Positions 19,506 to 29,600 of a DNA stretch of 64,000 nt are shown piece after piece. The translations under genes were made by a program, and so were the position numbers. Below the pieces are notes generated by a model. It saw only the letters and a program-made list of their open reading frames with translations. It did no database searches and had not been told where the DNA came from. Each line of letters opens with the position of its first letter. Position 1 is the first letter of the stretch. The DNA is taken from assembly GCA_947626525.1 (NCBI GenBank), contig CANQSM010000001.1, forward strand, positions 62,001 through 126,000. Direction: 5' to 3'. The stretch comes from an uncultured Phocaeicola sp. Lineage in GTDB: Bacteria; Bacteroidota; Bacteroidia; Bacteroidales; Bacteroidaceae.

Positions 19506-20399
19506 TTATCCGATAGTATGGTTAGCTAACAGTTCAACAATCAAATCTTCCACATCCTTGTCCGAACCGGAAAGCGTCTTGCTTTCCTTTGTCTGGAACA
19601 CGATGTTCTGAATGGCTTTCACCTTGGTGGGGGAACCGGACAAGCCGCATTGCTCAAGGTCGCCCTCCACATCCGCCACACTCCATTCGGTGATGTTCAG
19701 ATAAGGGTATTTCTCATACAGTCCGGCATACGGGAGTTCCCGTCCTTCCTTGGTTATGGCCGCCTTCTCCTGCGCGCCCAGCGCGCGTTTATACTTCTGT
19801 ACCAGCTTGGCATTGCGCGGACGGCAGGGAGCCGCCGAACCGTTTACCGTAATCACGATAGGAAGCGGACCTTCCACCGTCTCCACGCCGCCGTCGATAT
19901 GGCGCTTCACGGTGATGCGTCCGTTTGCCTTGTCCACATTCAGAATCTCCTCCGCATACGTAATCTGTGTCAATCCCAGCTTTTCCGCCACCTGAGGCCC
20001 CACTTGCGCCGTGTCGCCGTCGATGGCCTGGCGCCCACCGATAATCACATCAAAATCCTTGATCTTGCGGATAGCCGTTGCCAGCGCGTAAGAAGTAGCC
20101 AGCGTGTCGGCTCCGGCAAAAGCCCTGTCGGTCAGCAGATAGCCATTGTCCGCTCCGCGATACAAGCCTTCCCTGATTATTTCGGCCGCGCGTCCCGGCC
20201 CCATTGTCAAGATTGTAATCGTAGAGCCCGGATACTGCTCTTTCAAACGCAACGCCTGTTCCAAAGCGTTCAAATCCTCCGGGTTAAATATAGCCGGCAG
20301 AGCGGCGCGGTTTATCGTCCCCTCCGCGGTCATGGCATCCTTTCCCACATTTCTCGTATCAGGTACTTGTTTTGCCAATACAACAATTTTTAAACTCAT
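19506..20399 (-). CDS. etfB: Electron transfer flavoprotein subunit beta
   Basis: MSLKIVVLAKQVPDTRNVG; VIIGGRQAIDGDTAQVGPQVAEKLGLTQITYA. Confidence 0.96.
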   Translation of the reverse strand: MSLKIVVLAKQVPDTRNVGKDAMTAEGTINRAALPAIFNPEDLNALEQALRLKEQYPGSTITILTMGPGRAAEIIREGLYRGADNGYLLTDRAFAGADTLATSYALATAIRKIKDFDVIIGGRQAIDGDTAQVGPQVAEKLGLTQITYAEEILNVDKANGRITVKRHIDGGVETVEGPLPIVITVNGSAAPCRPRNAKLVQKYKRALGAQEKAAITKEGRELPYAGLYEKYPYLNITEWSVADVEGDLEQCGLSGSPTKVKAIQNIVFQTKESKTLSGSDKDVEDLIVELLANHTIG

Positions 20400-20539
20400 C
20401 TTTGTTTATTTTTGGTATTAGTAAATTTCTCGTTTCTCCCCGTGCAGGCCGGCCTTTCCCTTTCTCACCCCACGGGTCTCCTCCCTCGCCTCCTCATGCT
20501 CTTTTTCCCGGCACGCGCGCGGGCGAAGCTTAGCCGTGG

Positions 20540-20570
20540 CAAATTTAACCAATTGAATCTCTTGTACAAA
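20540..20570 (-). promoter_or_regulatory. Promoter of the etfB-etfA-acyl-CoA dehydrogenase operon
   Basis: Minus strand reads TTTG-N19-TAAATTTG (+ strand CAAATTTA 20540-20547 and CAAA 20567-20570): perfect match to the Bacteroides -33/-7 consensus; implies a ~130-nt 5' UTR. Confidence 0.7.
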
Positions 20571-20753
20571 GTGATTTCTGAAAAAATTGAACCCTGGCAA
20601 GCCGACAGCTTAAACAAAACCTCTTTTTCACGCGAAGCGGCAATCATCCCCTTCACCTGAAGTACCCACACCGATAAAGCGCCGCTCTGCTCAGGAGCAC
20701 CCCGCTTCCGCCTCGGGCGGCTTACCATCGCCACGGCCAGCCCCATACGGTTG

Positions 20754-20845
20754 CGACAACTGTCGCATAAGCCTTGCAACTCCTGTCGCAATAGTCATCC
20801 AACTCCCGTCGCAATGGTCATCCGATTCCTGTCGCAACCGTTATC
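20754..20845. repeat. Four-unit 23-bp degenerate tandem repeat
   Basis: Units CGACAACTGTCGCATAAGCCTTG / CAACTCCTGTCGCAATAGTCATC / CAACTCCCGTCGCAATGGTCATC / CGATTCCTGTCGCAACCGTTATC, contiguous at 20754, 20777, 20800, 20823. Confidence 0.85.
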
Positions 20846-20933
20846 CGCCAACCGCCTCCCTCCCCGTCCGGTTGTTGCCTCATCCGTCATCCGAAGGAGA
20901 TATGCCAAGAAGGCGACTCAGGCAGCATCCCGC

Positions 20934-21023
20934 ACCGTCCGGCGGTCGCTGGACGGTGAAGCCAGATAGCCGCGAAAGCCGATGCACCTATCCGCATGGA
21001 CCGTCCAGCGTTCGCTGGACGGT
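20934..21023. repeat. Pair of near-identical 24-bp palindromic elements
   Basis: ACCGTCCGGCGGTCGCTGGACGGT (20934-20957) and ACCGTCCAGCGTTCGCTGGACGGT (21000-21023), both followed by GAA; the second is an 11-bp perfect inverted repeat with a 2-nt centre. Confidence 0.85.
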
Positions 21024-21120
21024 GAACGGAAATACAAGGAACAAGCAAGACATGTCCATAACAAAGGCGATTCATATAGGTTGGCAGACATAGCGCGGTC
21101 GGCAGGCACGGTGCAGGGAC

Positions 21121-21170
21121 AAACGCAAAAGAGGCCATATCCGGTTCGCTCACCGTGATACAGCCTCTTT
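21121..21170 (-). terminator. Stem-loop, probable terminator after susD
   Basis: Minus strand AAAGAGGC-TG-TATC-A-CGGT-GAGCGA-ACCG-GATA-TG-GCCTCTTTT followed by GCGTTTG; long, slightly imperfect stem 3' of susD. Confidence 0.55.
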
Positions 21171-21232
21171 GGCATATTTATCAGCCGCCCGACAGGCGGG
21201 CAACCGATACTCGGATTAATTATGCCATCTTA

Positions 21233-23185
21233 TTAATAACCCGGATTCTGTCCGAATTCTTCCGCATTATAAATCGCATCCAAAAATTCTTGAGGAATCG
21301 GACGAAGATAGTCTCTGTCCGCTCTGAAATTCGCGGCCGCGCGCTTGTTATACTTCGACAAGCGAGCTTCGAACGCATGATTACGTTTCAGTAAATACCA
21401 ACGACTATATTCACCACAAAGCTCACGTGCATATTCATCATAAATATACTCCATATCTATGTTTGCCGGAGCTTCTGAAGCATGAGCGCGGGTACGCAGG
21501 ACATCAATATACTGTTTGGCATCCGTCTTCCCTAACCGAACGGCAGCCTCCGCAGCAATCAGATACACCTCCGCAAAACGCATAATCGGCATATCCACGG
21601 TTTTTCTCTGTGCGTTTAAACCATAGAACTCCTCGCCCGGCATATTGAATTTGGACAATGCCGGATAAATGCTTGTCTGTCTGGTGGAAGCAGAATTATT
21701 TCCAAAATCAGTAGTCGTTTTAGCGACACCTTCCGCATCGTACAAGTCAAAGATATTATTTACGAAACAAGGATACTCCGCTCTTTCCTCATCAGTCAAT
21801 TTTTCCAAAGAACAATAGATACAGTATTGCCAGTCTTCTCCTTCTACAGGATGGGCAAGAGGCAATGCAGGATGCAAGATATTTCCCTCTGTATCTTTCT
21901 GATTGATGTAGCCGCTTCCATCAGGTTTCCAAACGCCCAGTTCGTCTGTTCCGTTGTTAATCAGCTCGAAGTGTTCATAGATAGTGGTACCTTTCCATCT
22001 CGAATCAATTTCGTATGTATCAATCAGCTTATCATCAATCACTTTCGAATAATTCTGACCATTACCATAAGCGAATTCATCGCCCCGCGCAGCAATACTG
22101 TATCCGGAGTAAGCCGTAATGAATGAGTAACGGAAACGGGTATCATTCATATCCTGAGCGAAGCACTCCATCAGATATTTAGAAGGCAAGAACACATTTG
22201 AGTTAGGACGGCCGTAGATAAAGTTACTCGTCTTATCTACCAAACCTAAATCGGTATATTCACCCAATTTAGGCAAGAAATGCCGAAACACCTCGCATTG
22301 TGAATAGTTTCCACTGTTATAAGCTTCCGAATCTTTCTTCGCACCGGTTGCCACAAACAAGAATTCTTTATTATTGCGATTGTTCTTTTCATTGAAAACA
22401 TCCGCGAAATCATTGTATAGATAAGCATTGTACTCATCTTTGTGCGCAATAAAATCAGTGGCTGTATCGTACGCCTTCTGCAGATAATCCACTCCATCCT
22501 CATCTTTCAAACCATACGCAGCCCCTTGGATGTAAGCACGGCAAAGAAGCCCCTTGGCTGTCTTTCTGGTTACACGACCGTAATTAGAAAAACTCACCGG
22601 CAACTTCTCCACGGCATATTTCAAGTCGGCAATAATTTGGGCATAAATTTCAGCAACAGAGCTACGAGTAGGATATAAATCCACCTCACCCGTTCCAGTA
22701 CCTTTCAGAGTCAACGCCACATCACCAAATTGCTCGGTCAAAATGTAATAATAAAACGCACGCAAACAACGAGCCTGCGCCACCATTTCTTCACGTTCCG
22801 CCTCTGTCAACCCTTCCGCATTCTCGGCACGTTCGCATACAGAGTTACAAATGGCGATGGTATTCATACTAAATCGCCATACTTTCTTCAAATAACCATC
22901 ACCCGGCAACAAGCCATCGTACGAATGATATCTCTGATAACTGTCCGAACGGGTAGGTTCCTCCCAAAGATCGGTTCCTCCTTCGGCAAACAGCACATAA
23001 TCGCTACTTTGATACAAAGCATTGAACAAAGGTGTATAACACTGATTTACCAGGCCCTCGAAAGTCTCCCTTTCCGTCAACTTCTCATCACCGGTTACCT
23101 TATTCGGATCATACGGGTCCAAACTACAAGCATTAAATGCCAAAACAGCCCCGATACAAGCCAATTTATATATATTCTTTTTCAT
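21233..23185 (-). CDS. RagB/SusD-family outer-membrane lipoprotein (PUL)
   Basis: Lipobox LAFNACSLDPYDPN; RFAEVYLIAAEAAVRLGKTDAKQYIDVLRTRAH; ELCGEYSRWYLLKRN. Confidence 0.93.
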   Translation of the reverse strand: MKKNIYKLACIGAVLAFNACSLDPYDPNKVTGDEKLTERETFEGLVNQCYTPLFNALYQSSDYVLFAEGGTDLWEEPTRSDSYQRYHSYDGLLPGDGYLKKVWRFSMNTIAICNSVCERAENAEGLTEAEREEMVAQARCLRAFYYYILTEQFGDVALTLKGTGTGEVDLYPTRSSVAEIYAQIIADLKYAVEKLPVSFSNYGRVTRKTAKGLLCRAYIQGAAYGLKDEDGVDYLQKAYDTATDFIAHKDEYNAYLYNDFADVFNEKNNRNNKEFLFVATGAKKDSEAYNSGNYSQCEVFRHFLPKLGEYTDLGLVDKTSNFIYGRPNSNVFLPSKYLMECFAQDMNDTRFRYSFITAYSGYSIAARGDEFAYGNGQNYSKVIDDKLIDTYEIDSRWKGTTIYEHFELINNGTDELGVWKPDGSGYINQKDTEGNILHPALPLAHPVEGEDWQYCIYCSLEKLTDEERAEYPCFVNNIFDLYDAEGVAKTTTDFGNNSASTRQTSIYPALSKFNMPGEEFYGLNAQRKTVDMPIMRFAEVYLIAAEAAVRLGKTDAKQYIDVLRTRAHASEAPANIDMEYIYDEYARELCGEYSRWYLLKRNHAFEARLSKYNKRAAANFRADRDYLRPIPQEFLDAIYNAEEFGQNPGY

Positions 23186-23200
23186 CTGATAACGTCTTAA

Positions 23201-26200
23201 TTAGAATGTTAAATTTAAACCAAATACAAACTCGCTACTCAACGGGAAGTCGATGCTACCGTTCATTTCCGGATCATAGTCTTTCACATATTTATTCGGA
23301 GAGAACACGAACAGATTCGTCGCCGTTCCATAAATGCGCAAGCGGCTTACACCAAATTTCTGACAGATGGATTTCGGCAAGGTATAACCCAATGTCACAT
23401 TTTTCAGTTTCCAGAACGAACCGTTTGTATAAGCCATATCCGAGGCACCCTCATAACCGGAATAGGAGGCTTCTCTCAATGCGTTGGCGGCATAGAACAG
23501 CACATTCTGGTCTTGTTCGAGCGTTGTGTCGTAGTAAGTGAAATATTCCGGAATGTTGTAGTTGGCAAAGTTCGGCTGATATTTACCTATCACCTTGTCA
23601 AACTTCATCATCTGTCCCCAACGGGCGTAGATAAAGAATGAAAAGTCGAAATCTTTATAAGTGAAAGTATTCTTGATACCTCCTGTCCAGTCGGGAGAAG
23701 TCTTGCCAATAATCATGCGGTCTTCACCTCCCAAGCCTGTGGTATAAGGATTCTCCGCAGTCAGATACACCTTTTCATTTGTATTCTTGTCATTATAGAA
23801 ATACCCGTTATTATCTTTATGCACATTCGGATAAACCATCTTTACGTCACCCGGCTCACGACCAAACAACGCGGCAGTCTCACGCTCGCTCCACTGCCAA
23901 ATACCTGTGACATTCCAACGATAGAATGCGTCGACAGCCTCGCCTACTTTCCAAGCTTTGTTCGCGTCCCAGCCGTTAATGATTACATCCTGGCCACCGG
24001 CCAACTTAGTAATCTCTTCCTTATTTTTAGCAAAAGTAAAGTTGGTAGTCCAAGAGAAGTTCTTCTTCACGATGTTGCGTGTAGTCAATGCCAGCTCAAT
24101 ACCGCGGTTTCGGGTTTCGGCAAAATTACCATCCATTCTGTACAGAGTCTTGTCATTGTAACCTCCCATAGTGTTAGGCAAATCTGTAGACATTATCACA
24201 TCCTTCGTCTTGGTATCGTAGTAATCCAAAGTCAAGTCGATGCGGTTGTTCAAGAACGAAGCGTCAATACCTATATTCAAGTTATAAGAACGTTCCCAAG
24301 TAAGTAACGGGTTGGCTACATTTCTTTCGAAGAGAGTCGTGTTTACTTTCTCGCCACCCAGAGCCGTAGCACCTAATTCTATACTTGAAGTTCCCGGATA
24401 GTAACCAATGCCGGACGTAGAACCGGAAACTCCATAGCCCACACGGATTTTCAAGTTATCCAACCAACTTTGTGTCCGTTCCATAAAGCTTTCGTCAGAG
24501 ATACGCCATCCCAAAGACACAGCAGGGAAACTGTCCCAACGGTTATCTTTCGCCAAACGGGAAGATCCGTCCCAACGGCAAGAAACAGAAGCCAAATATT
24601 TACCCTTATACGAATAATTCATACGGGCCACATAACCCATACTTTTCGACATCGTATAGCTGTTGGCAATGGCTTTATTGTTGGCATTATTCAATCCGTA
24701 CCACAAAAGTTTATTATCAGCGATGCCGTCTCCTGACATTTTGAATGACTCGTTGCGGTCATGACTGTAAGAAGTCACACCGGTAAAGGTGAAAGCATGG
24801 TCTTCAGCTAAGGTAAAATTGTAGGTAAGGATGTTTTCCCATTTCCAGTTATATGAAGAGCTATTGGTAACCTCCCCGCTCACTTGATCGGAGCTACGCC
24901 CATTCGTCAACCATTTGTAGGAACCTTCGCCTTGGAACTTTCCAGAACGGGTGTGGCTGTAGTTACCGCCAATCTGCGAACGGATTGACAACCCTTTAAT
25001 AGGCTTCCAGTCCACATACGCATCCACATAAATCTTACCAGTACGGGAGTTGTTCTTGAAAACGCCCGGTTGCTCGTCTGCCAACATGTTAGGCTCCGCC
25101 GTGTCACCAACTACAGGGTATTGGTTCAGTGTACCATCTTCGTTCCAAACCACACCCAAAGGACGCGCAAACAACGCATCTTCGTACACTCCGCCACGCG
25201 CATTCTTATTGGTATATGAAGCCTGCGCATTGATACCGGCCGTAATCCATTGATTAATCTCTTGGTCGATGCGGAAACGAGTAGAATACACCTGGTAGTT
25301 ATCATTCTTGTACAAGCTCTCTTCATCCGAGTAGTTTAAAGAAAAGTAAGCCTTGGTCTTTTCCGTACCACCTGTTACCGAAATACTGTAGTTTTGCTCG
25401 AAACCGGTATTCAGCACCTCGTCTCCCCAATTAATCCATTGATTGTTGTTTACAGCATCCACGACAGCCTGATTACTGCTGAACAAATCACTCAGTTCTG
25501 TTCCCAATCCAGCTGCGCGGTTGGCATCACGAAGCATGTTCAAATAGCTTTCGCCCGAACGCATTTTCATGGTATTCATTGCTTTGGTAAAACCAGCATA
25601 CATATCGAAATTGATTACAGGTTTACCAGTTGTTGCCTGTTTGGTCGTAACAATAATCACACCATTCGCACCTGCAGAACCATATACGGCCGTAGAAGAA
25701 GCATCTTTCAAAACCTCAATGGATTCGATATCATTCGGATTCAAAGTATTGATATCGCCAGGCATTCCATCAATGATGTATGTAGGGCTACCACCTGTCA
25801 ATTCTTTTGAATCATCGTCATACTGCATGGAACGTACACCACGCAACTGGACACTTGACGTAGTACCAGCCTGACCGGAAGATTTAGTTATATCCAAACC
25901 TGCCACTTTACCTTGCAGCGCGTCCATAGGACGAGATCCCGGATTCAGACGAATGTCTTCACTCTTAACAGAAGTCACGGCACCCGTCAGGTCGCGTTTC
26001 TTCACCGTACCATAACCGATGACCACCACTTCATCAAGAAGCTGGTTGTCCGGCTGCATTTTAATAGAGAGAGGAGTTTTGCCAATCTGTACTTCCTGAG
26101 TCTTATAACCGATATAAGAAATTTCCAGCGTTTTGGCATTGGCCGGAACATTGAGAGAGAAATTACCGTCGAAATCGGTAATCGTACCCGTAGTGGTACC

Positions 26201-26440
26201 TTTCACCACTACCGAAACACCAATCATAGGCTCGCCATTTTCATCGAGAATAGAACCTTTTACTGTCTTTTGCTGTTGTACAGATTGGGTTGCCTGCACA
26301 TTGTTGTTTGACACCGCAAAAGAATTCATAGGGGAAGACAGGCATAAACATGCCACTAAGCCTAAAACAACGGGAGAAGTATATTTTCTACCCCCCCCCA
26401 CGCCTTTTGAAAAGACGCAATTAACTTGCTCTTTTTTCAT
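23201..26440 (-). CDS. SusC/RagA TonB-linked outer-membrane transporter (PUL), no STN domain
   Basis: CarboxypepD_reg (VKGSILDENGEPMIGVSVVVKGTTTGTITDFDGNFSL), TonB-box-like VVVIGYGTVKKRDLTGAV, plug and barrel, ends FVFGLNLTF. Confidence 0.96.
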   Translation of the reverse strand: MKKEQVNCVFSKGVGGGRKYTSPVVLGLVACLCLSSPMNSFAVSNNNVQATQSVQQQKTVKGSILDENGEPMIGVSVVVKGTTTGTITDFDGNFSLNVPANAKTLEISYIGYKTQEVQIGKTPLSIKMQPDNQLLDEVVVIGYGTVKKRDLTGAVTSVKSEDIRLNPGSRPMDALQGKVAGLDITKSSGQAGTTSSVQLRGVRSMQYDDDSKELTGGSPTYIIDGMPGDINTLNPNDIESIEVLKDASSTAVYGSAGANGVIIVTTKQATTGKPVINFDMYAGFTKAMNTMKMRSGESYLNMLRDANRAAGLGTELSDLFSSNQAVVDAVNNNQWINWGDEVLNTGFEQNYSISVTGGTEKTKAYFSLNYSDEESLYKNDNYQVYSTRFRIDQEINQWITAGINAQASYTNKNARGGVYEDALFARPLGVVWNEDGTLNQYPVVGDTAEPNMLADEQPGVFKNNSRTGKIYVDAYVDWKPIKGLSIRSQIGGNYSHTRSGKFQGEGSYKWLTNGRSSDQVSGEVTNSSSYNWKWENILTYNFTLAEDHAFTFTGVTSYSHDRNESFKMSGDGIADNKLLWYGLNNANNKAIANSYTMSKSMGYVARMNYSYKGKYLASVSCRWDGSSRLAKDNRWDSFPAVSLGWRISDESFMERTQSWLDNLKIRVGYGVSGSTSGIGYYPGTSSIELGATALGGEKVNTTLFERNVANPLLTWERSYNLNIGIDASFLNNRIDLTLDYYDTKTKDVIMSTDLPNTMGGYNDKTLYRMDGNFAETRNRGIELALTTRNIVKKNFSWTTNFTFAKNKEEITKLAGGQDVIINGWDANKAWKVGEAVDAFYRWNVTGIWQWSERETAALFGREPGDVKMVYPNVHKDNNGYFYNDKNTNEKVYLTAENPYTTGLGGEDRMIIGKTSPDWTGGIKNTFTYKDFDFSFFIYARWGQMMKFDKVIGKYQPNFANYNIPEYFTYYDTTLEQDQNVLFYAANALREASYSGYEGASDMAYTNGSFWKLKNVTLGYTLPKSICQKFGVSRLRIYGTATNLFVFSPNKYVKDYDPEMNGSIDFPLSSEFVFGLNLTF

Positions 26441-26492
26441 TTTTGGTTAACAAATTTGTCAATAAGTATAGTCTCTTTTTATTTTATCAACG

Positions 26493-26523
26493 CAAAGCTA
26501 TGTAAAATTATCGAAACATAAAA
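26493..26523 (-). promoter_or_regulatory. Putative promoter of susC
   Basis: -7 element TAGCTTTG on minus (+ strand CAAAGCTA 26493-26500); -33 element only loosely matching. Confidence 0.4.
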
Positions 26524-26552
26524 ACATTTTCCGTGTGAAATAAACACATTCA

Positions 26553-26599
26553 TCAAAAAAAAGTGCGTTTTTAACTTTTCACAGTCTAAAAACGCACTT
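26553..26599 (-). terminator. Rho-independent terminator between enzyme operon and susC
   Basis: Minus strand AAGTGCGTTTTTA - loop - TAAAAACGCACTT (13-bp perfect stem) running into a T-tract. Confidence 0.85.
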
Positions 26600-26630
26600 A
26601 AGAAGCAGGAAATTGTATTTTTTTATATAA

Positions 26631-29600
26631 TCATTTGATACGTTGTAACCAGTAAGCTCCGGCATGCTCCACATTCAGCGTATAAGTGCCGTTCACTTTT
26701 ACTTTCCTTGTCAGGAGTGTCACTTCCCCACTGTGGGGATGGATATATTTTACCGCATACGTACCGGACGGCAACGAGAGTTCTATATTTCCTTCTTGCC
26801 GAGTATATGCCACCGCACCGTTCTCTCCGGCCAGCAACTGATAAGTCGAGTTTTCCTTCACCACCGGTTTCATGTGGGGCACGGCGGAAAGGAAATCTTT
26901 GTCCTCCACCGGCAACACCGGACAGGAACCTCCGCCCATCAGCACGGCCCACCCACAGCTCGGGTAGTCTTGCGCATACAGCGTGACGGCTTTCTCCGGA
27001 TACCTGGTACGGTATTCGCTCACCGCCTTATAAGCTCCTTCATACCCCATCGTGCCTACTTTCATCTTACGGGCATGCTGGCGGGGAGCCATGTTCTTGC
27101 CTCCCTCGGGAGCATAGACGCTGCCGTCCTGACGATAATGCCAATAACGGATGTCAATGATATCGACAACAGCCGCGCGTTGGGGATCACTCAAAATAGC
27201 ATCCTGCACATCCTTGGTCGTACTCAGCGCTACAAGGGCATGTTTCCCGGTTTCCTTTTCCCACTCGGCAATGCAGTCTATCCAGAACTGCACGAAATGC
27301 AACGGGCCGGTAAACTCTTCGCTAATCAGCTGCACCACGTTGGCATTATCCGCGAAATGATCCAGACACATGCGAATGTACTGACGGTGCAAGGCCCGAC
27401 GGACCGGATGGTTGACATCATAGAACATATCGGCCACAAACACACGTTTGTCTCCGGCAAAGTTCACCGGTTCGGGGAATCCCGTATTGTTGATATTGTT
27501 GGCCGAACGCCACGGACAATCCACCCAATGCGCTCCGGCTTCAATGATGTTGTGTTGGAAATAGTTCTGATGGAACAGCAGCAGGCCTTCCGTCTCCGCC
27601 TTGTCGGCAAACTCTTTCAACCGGCCGAAGTACCAAACGTTCGGACGGGTCAGGTCATATTTGCTCATGCCTTCCCATGCCGTACCCTGTCCGCTACGGG
27701 CAAAGGGCTGTTCGTAGAACGGTGCCCACACATCCCCGTCGCGCCGGCGGATGCGTTCGTGGTCGTCACGGCGACGGTCGTACCAGAGGCCGTAGTTGTG
27801 GTCCATCACCAAACTATGGTGACGTTTCATGTTCACAATCACCGAGTCGATACGGTCGGTCAGTCCTTCGCCCTCCATATCCGGCACGAAGCGGGTGATG
27901 TGGTCGGAAGCTTTCGGCAAGGCATTATATTTGATGCTTCCGCTCCACCAGCGGACATTCTGACGATTTCCAACCAACAGGCAATCATCAGCCACCAGAC
28001 AGCCGTTCTCTATGCCGTAGCGCTTCTTCGGCGCGGTCACCCGGAAAGGTTCCTTATATTTCACCTCTTTCACCGATGCCACTCCTTCGGTAGAGACCGA
28101 AGCGGGGAAAACAGCCTGGCCAATCCATCTCTGCATCGTCATCACAGGCTCGTAAGCCTCTTTGGCCATAGCCATCGCCTGTTCCACGGTAGGACTACTG
28201 GTGGGTTCTCCCTTCAGATAGAGCACACGTGTCCGGGCCGATACATCGGTGTTCAAGCGCTCCGCCAATTGGGCGTCGAACAAACTTCGGGGAGAGACGT
28301 GGCTGTCCGACGAGCCCCATTCCCCATCGCCCGAAAATTGGGCCCAGCAACCATAAGCATAGTTCTTGGCATCCGCCGCCGGAGAATAGCATTTAATCTC
28401 CGCCGCCGTACATTGCCAGAACATACTGTTCGCCGTATTCCAGCCGGCTCCGTTCTTGGCCTGTCCCAAATTGGTGAAAGCCAAATCGTTCCCGTCGATA
28501 TTCACTATATCGAACAGCAAGCCACAAGCCCATGCGCCGACAGAACCGCTGAAGCCTTTCGACTCTTTCGACTGACACTGTACGAAAGCGTTCGGACCCG
28601 GAGCAGCCATGCCTGCCGAAAAGTCGTTGATACCGTATTCGGAATAGCAGCGTTGGAAGAGTGTGTGCTGTCCTAACGTGTAGAACGTACGCCGGCGCAT
28701 TCCGGCAATCTCCGAAACAGGATTCGTCGCGATACAGTCTTCCACCGTCACTTTCGAGGCTTGGTGCCGCACAATCACGGCACTTCCGGCAAACTGTTTG
28801 AAATCCACGTTCCTCACCCAACAGTTCTCCGCATTATTTATGGAAACACCTGTCCAGGCATGGTTTTCATCCATCGGGTAACGTCCGTCATAGTCCGAAA
28901 CGAGAGTCAGATTCTCTACGCCACTGTCGGCAACGCGTCCGGTCCAAGTATAAAGCAGGATGCTCGCCTGGCCTTCCGACTTGTTCAACGCCATGCTGAG
29001 CGGGGCATCCAACGTCACCAAATTGCCGTGAATCTCTTTTACCGAACGGTCCCAGTTCAGATCCTGATCTCCTTTTTTCCATCCCAACGCACCAATGCCT
29101 CCGCCAAATACGTCACACTTCAACGACTTGATCCATGCCACCTCGGCCGGACGATACACCATCACACGGTCGCCCGGTCTCAATGCCGAAGCGGACTTCA
29201 CCTGCAACACGCAATCGTTTACCGGCACATAGTCGGAAGTCACCTCTATCGTATCCGTCACCCGATAGTCATTTGTCCCTTCGATATAGAGCACGGCGCC
29301 TCTGTCATATCCTCGTTTCACCAGCGCCGTACCGGCCTTATCGGCTCCACGCAACACGACACCGGAAGCGGTGACACGAAGCGCGTTGTCAAGATGATAG
29401 ACCCCTTTTTCAAGCAATACAGCTCCCCGGAAGCCATTTGCATCGGGCCGCAAGGAGGAGACATAATTGATGGCCTTCTGAATCAAGGCACTGTTGTCGC
29501 CTTCTTCGGGCGATACATACACGGCTACCGGCACATTCGGAAGGTCCTCATTCGAATTCTTGTAACCACAATAAGAGAAATCCAGTATGCGGTTCCCTTT

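Noticed and set aside
19650-20393. 247-aa + strand ORF antisense to etfB
   Set aside because: etfB identity is certain; antisense frame is open because of codon bias.
20754-20845. CRISPR-like short repeat array
   Set aside because: Units are contiguous 23-mers with no spacers and only four degenerate copies; no cas genes in the window. Kept as a tandem repeat.
20465-21175. Several 70-110-aa ORFs in the repeat-rich intergenic region
   Set aside because: They overlap each other on both strands, traverse non-triplet tandem repeats and palindromes, and have Arg/Pro-rich composition typical of GC-rich noncoding DNA.
26664-28676. 670-aa + strand ORF opposite the beta-helix/TIM-barrel gene
   Set aside because: Shadow ORF: antisense to a clearly coding gene with signal peptide and domain structure; its translation is His/Arg/Val-rich without domain motifs.
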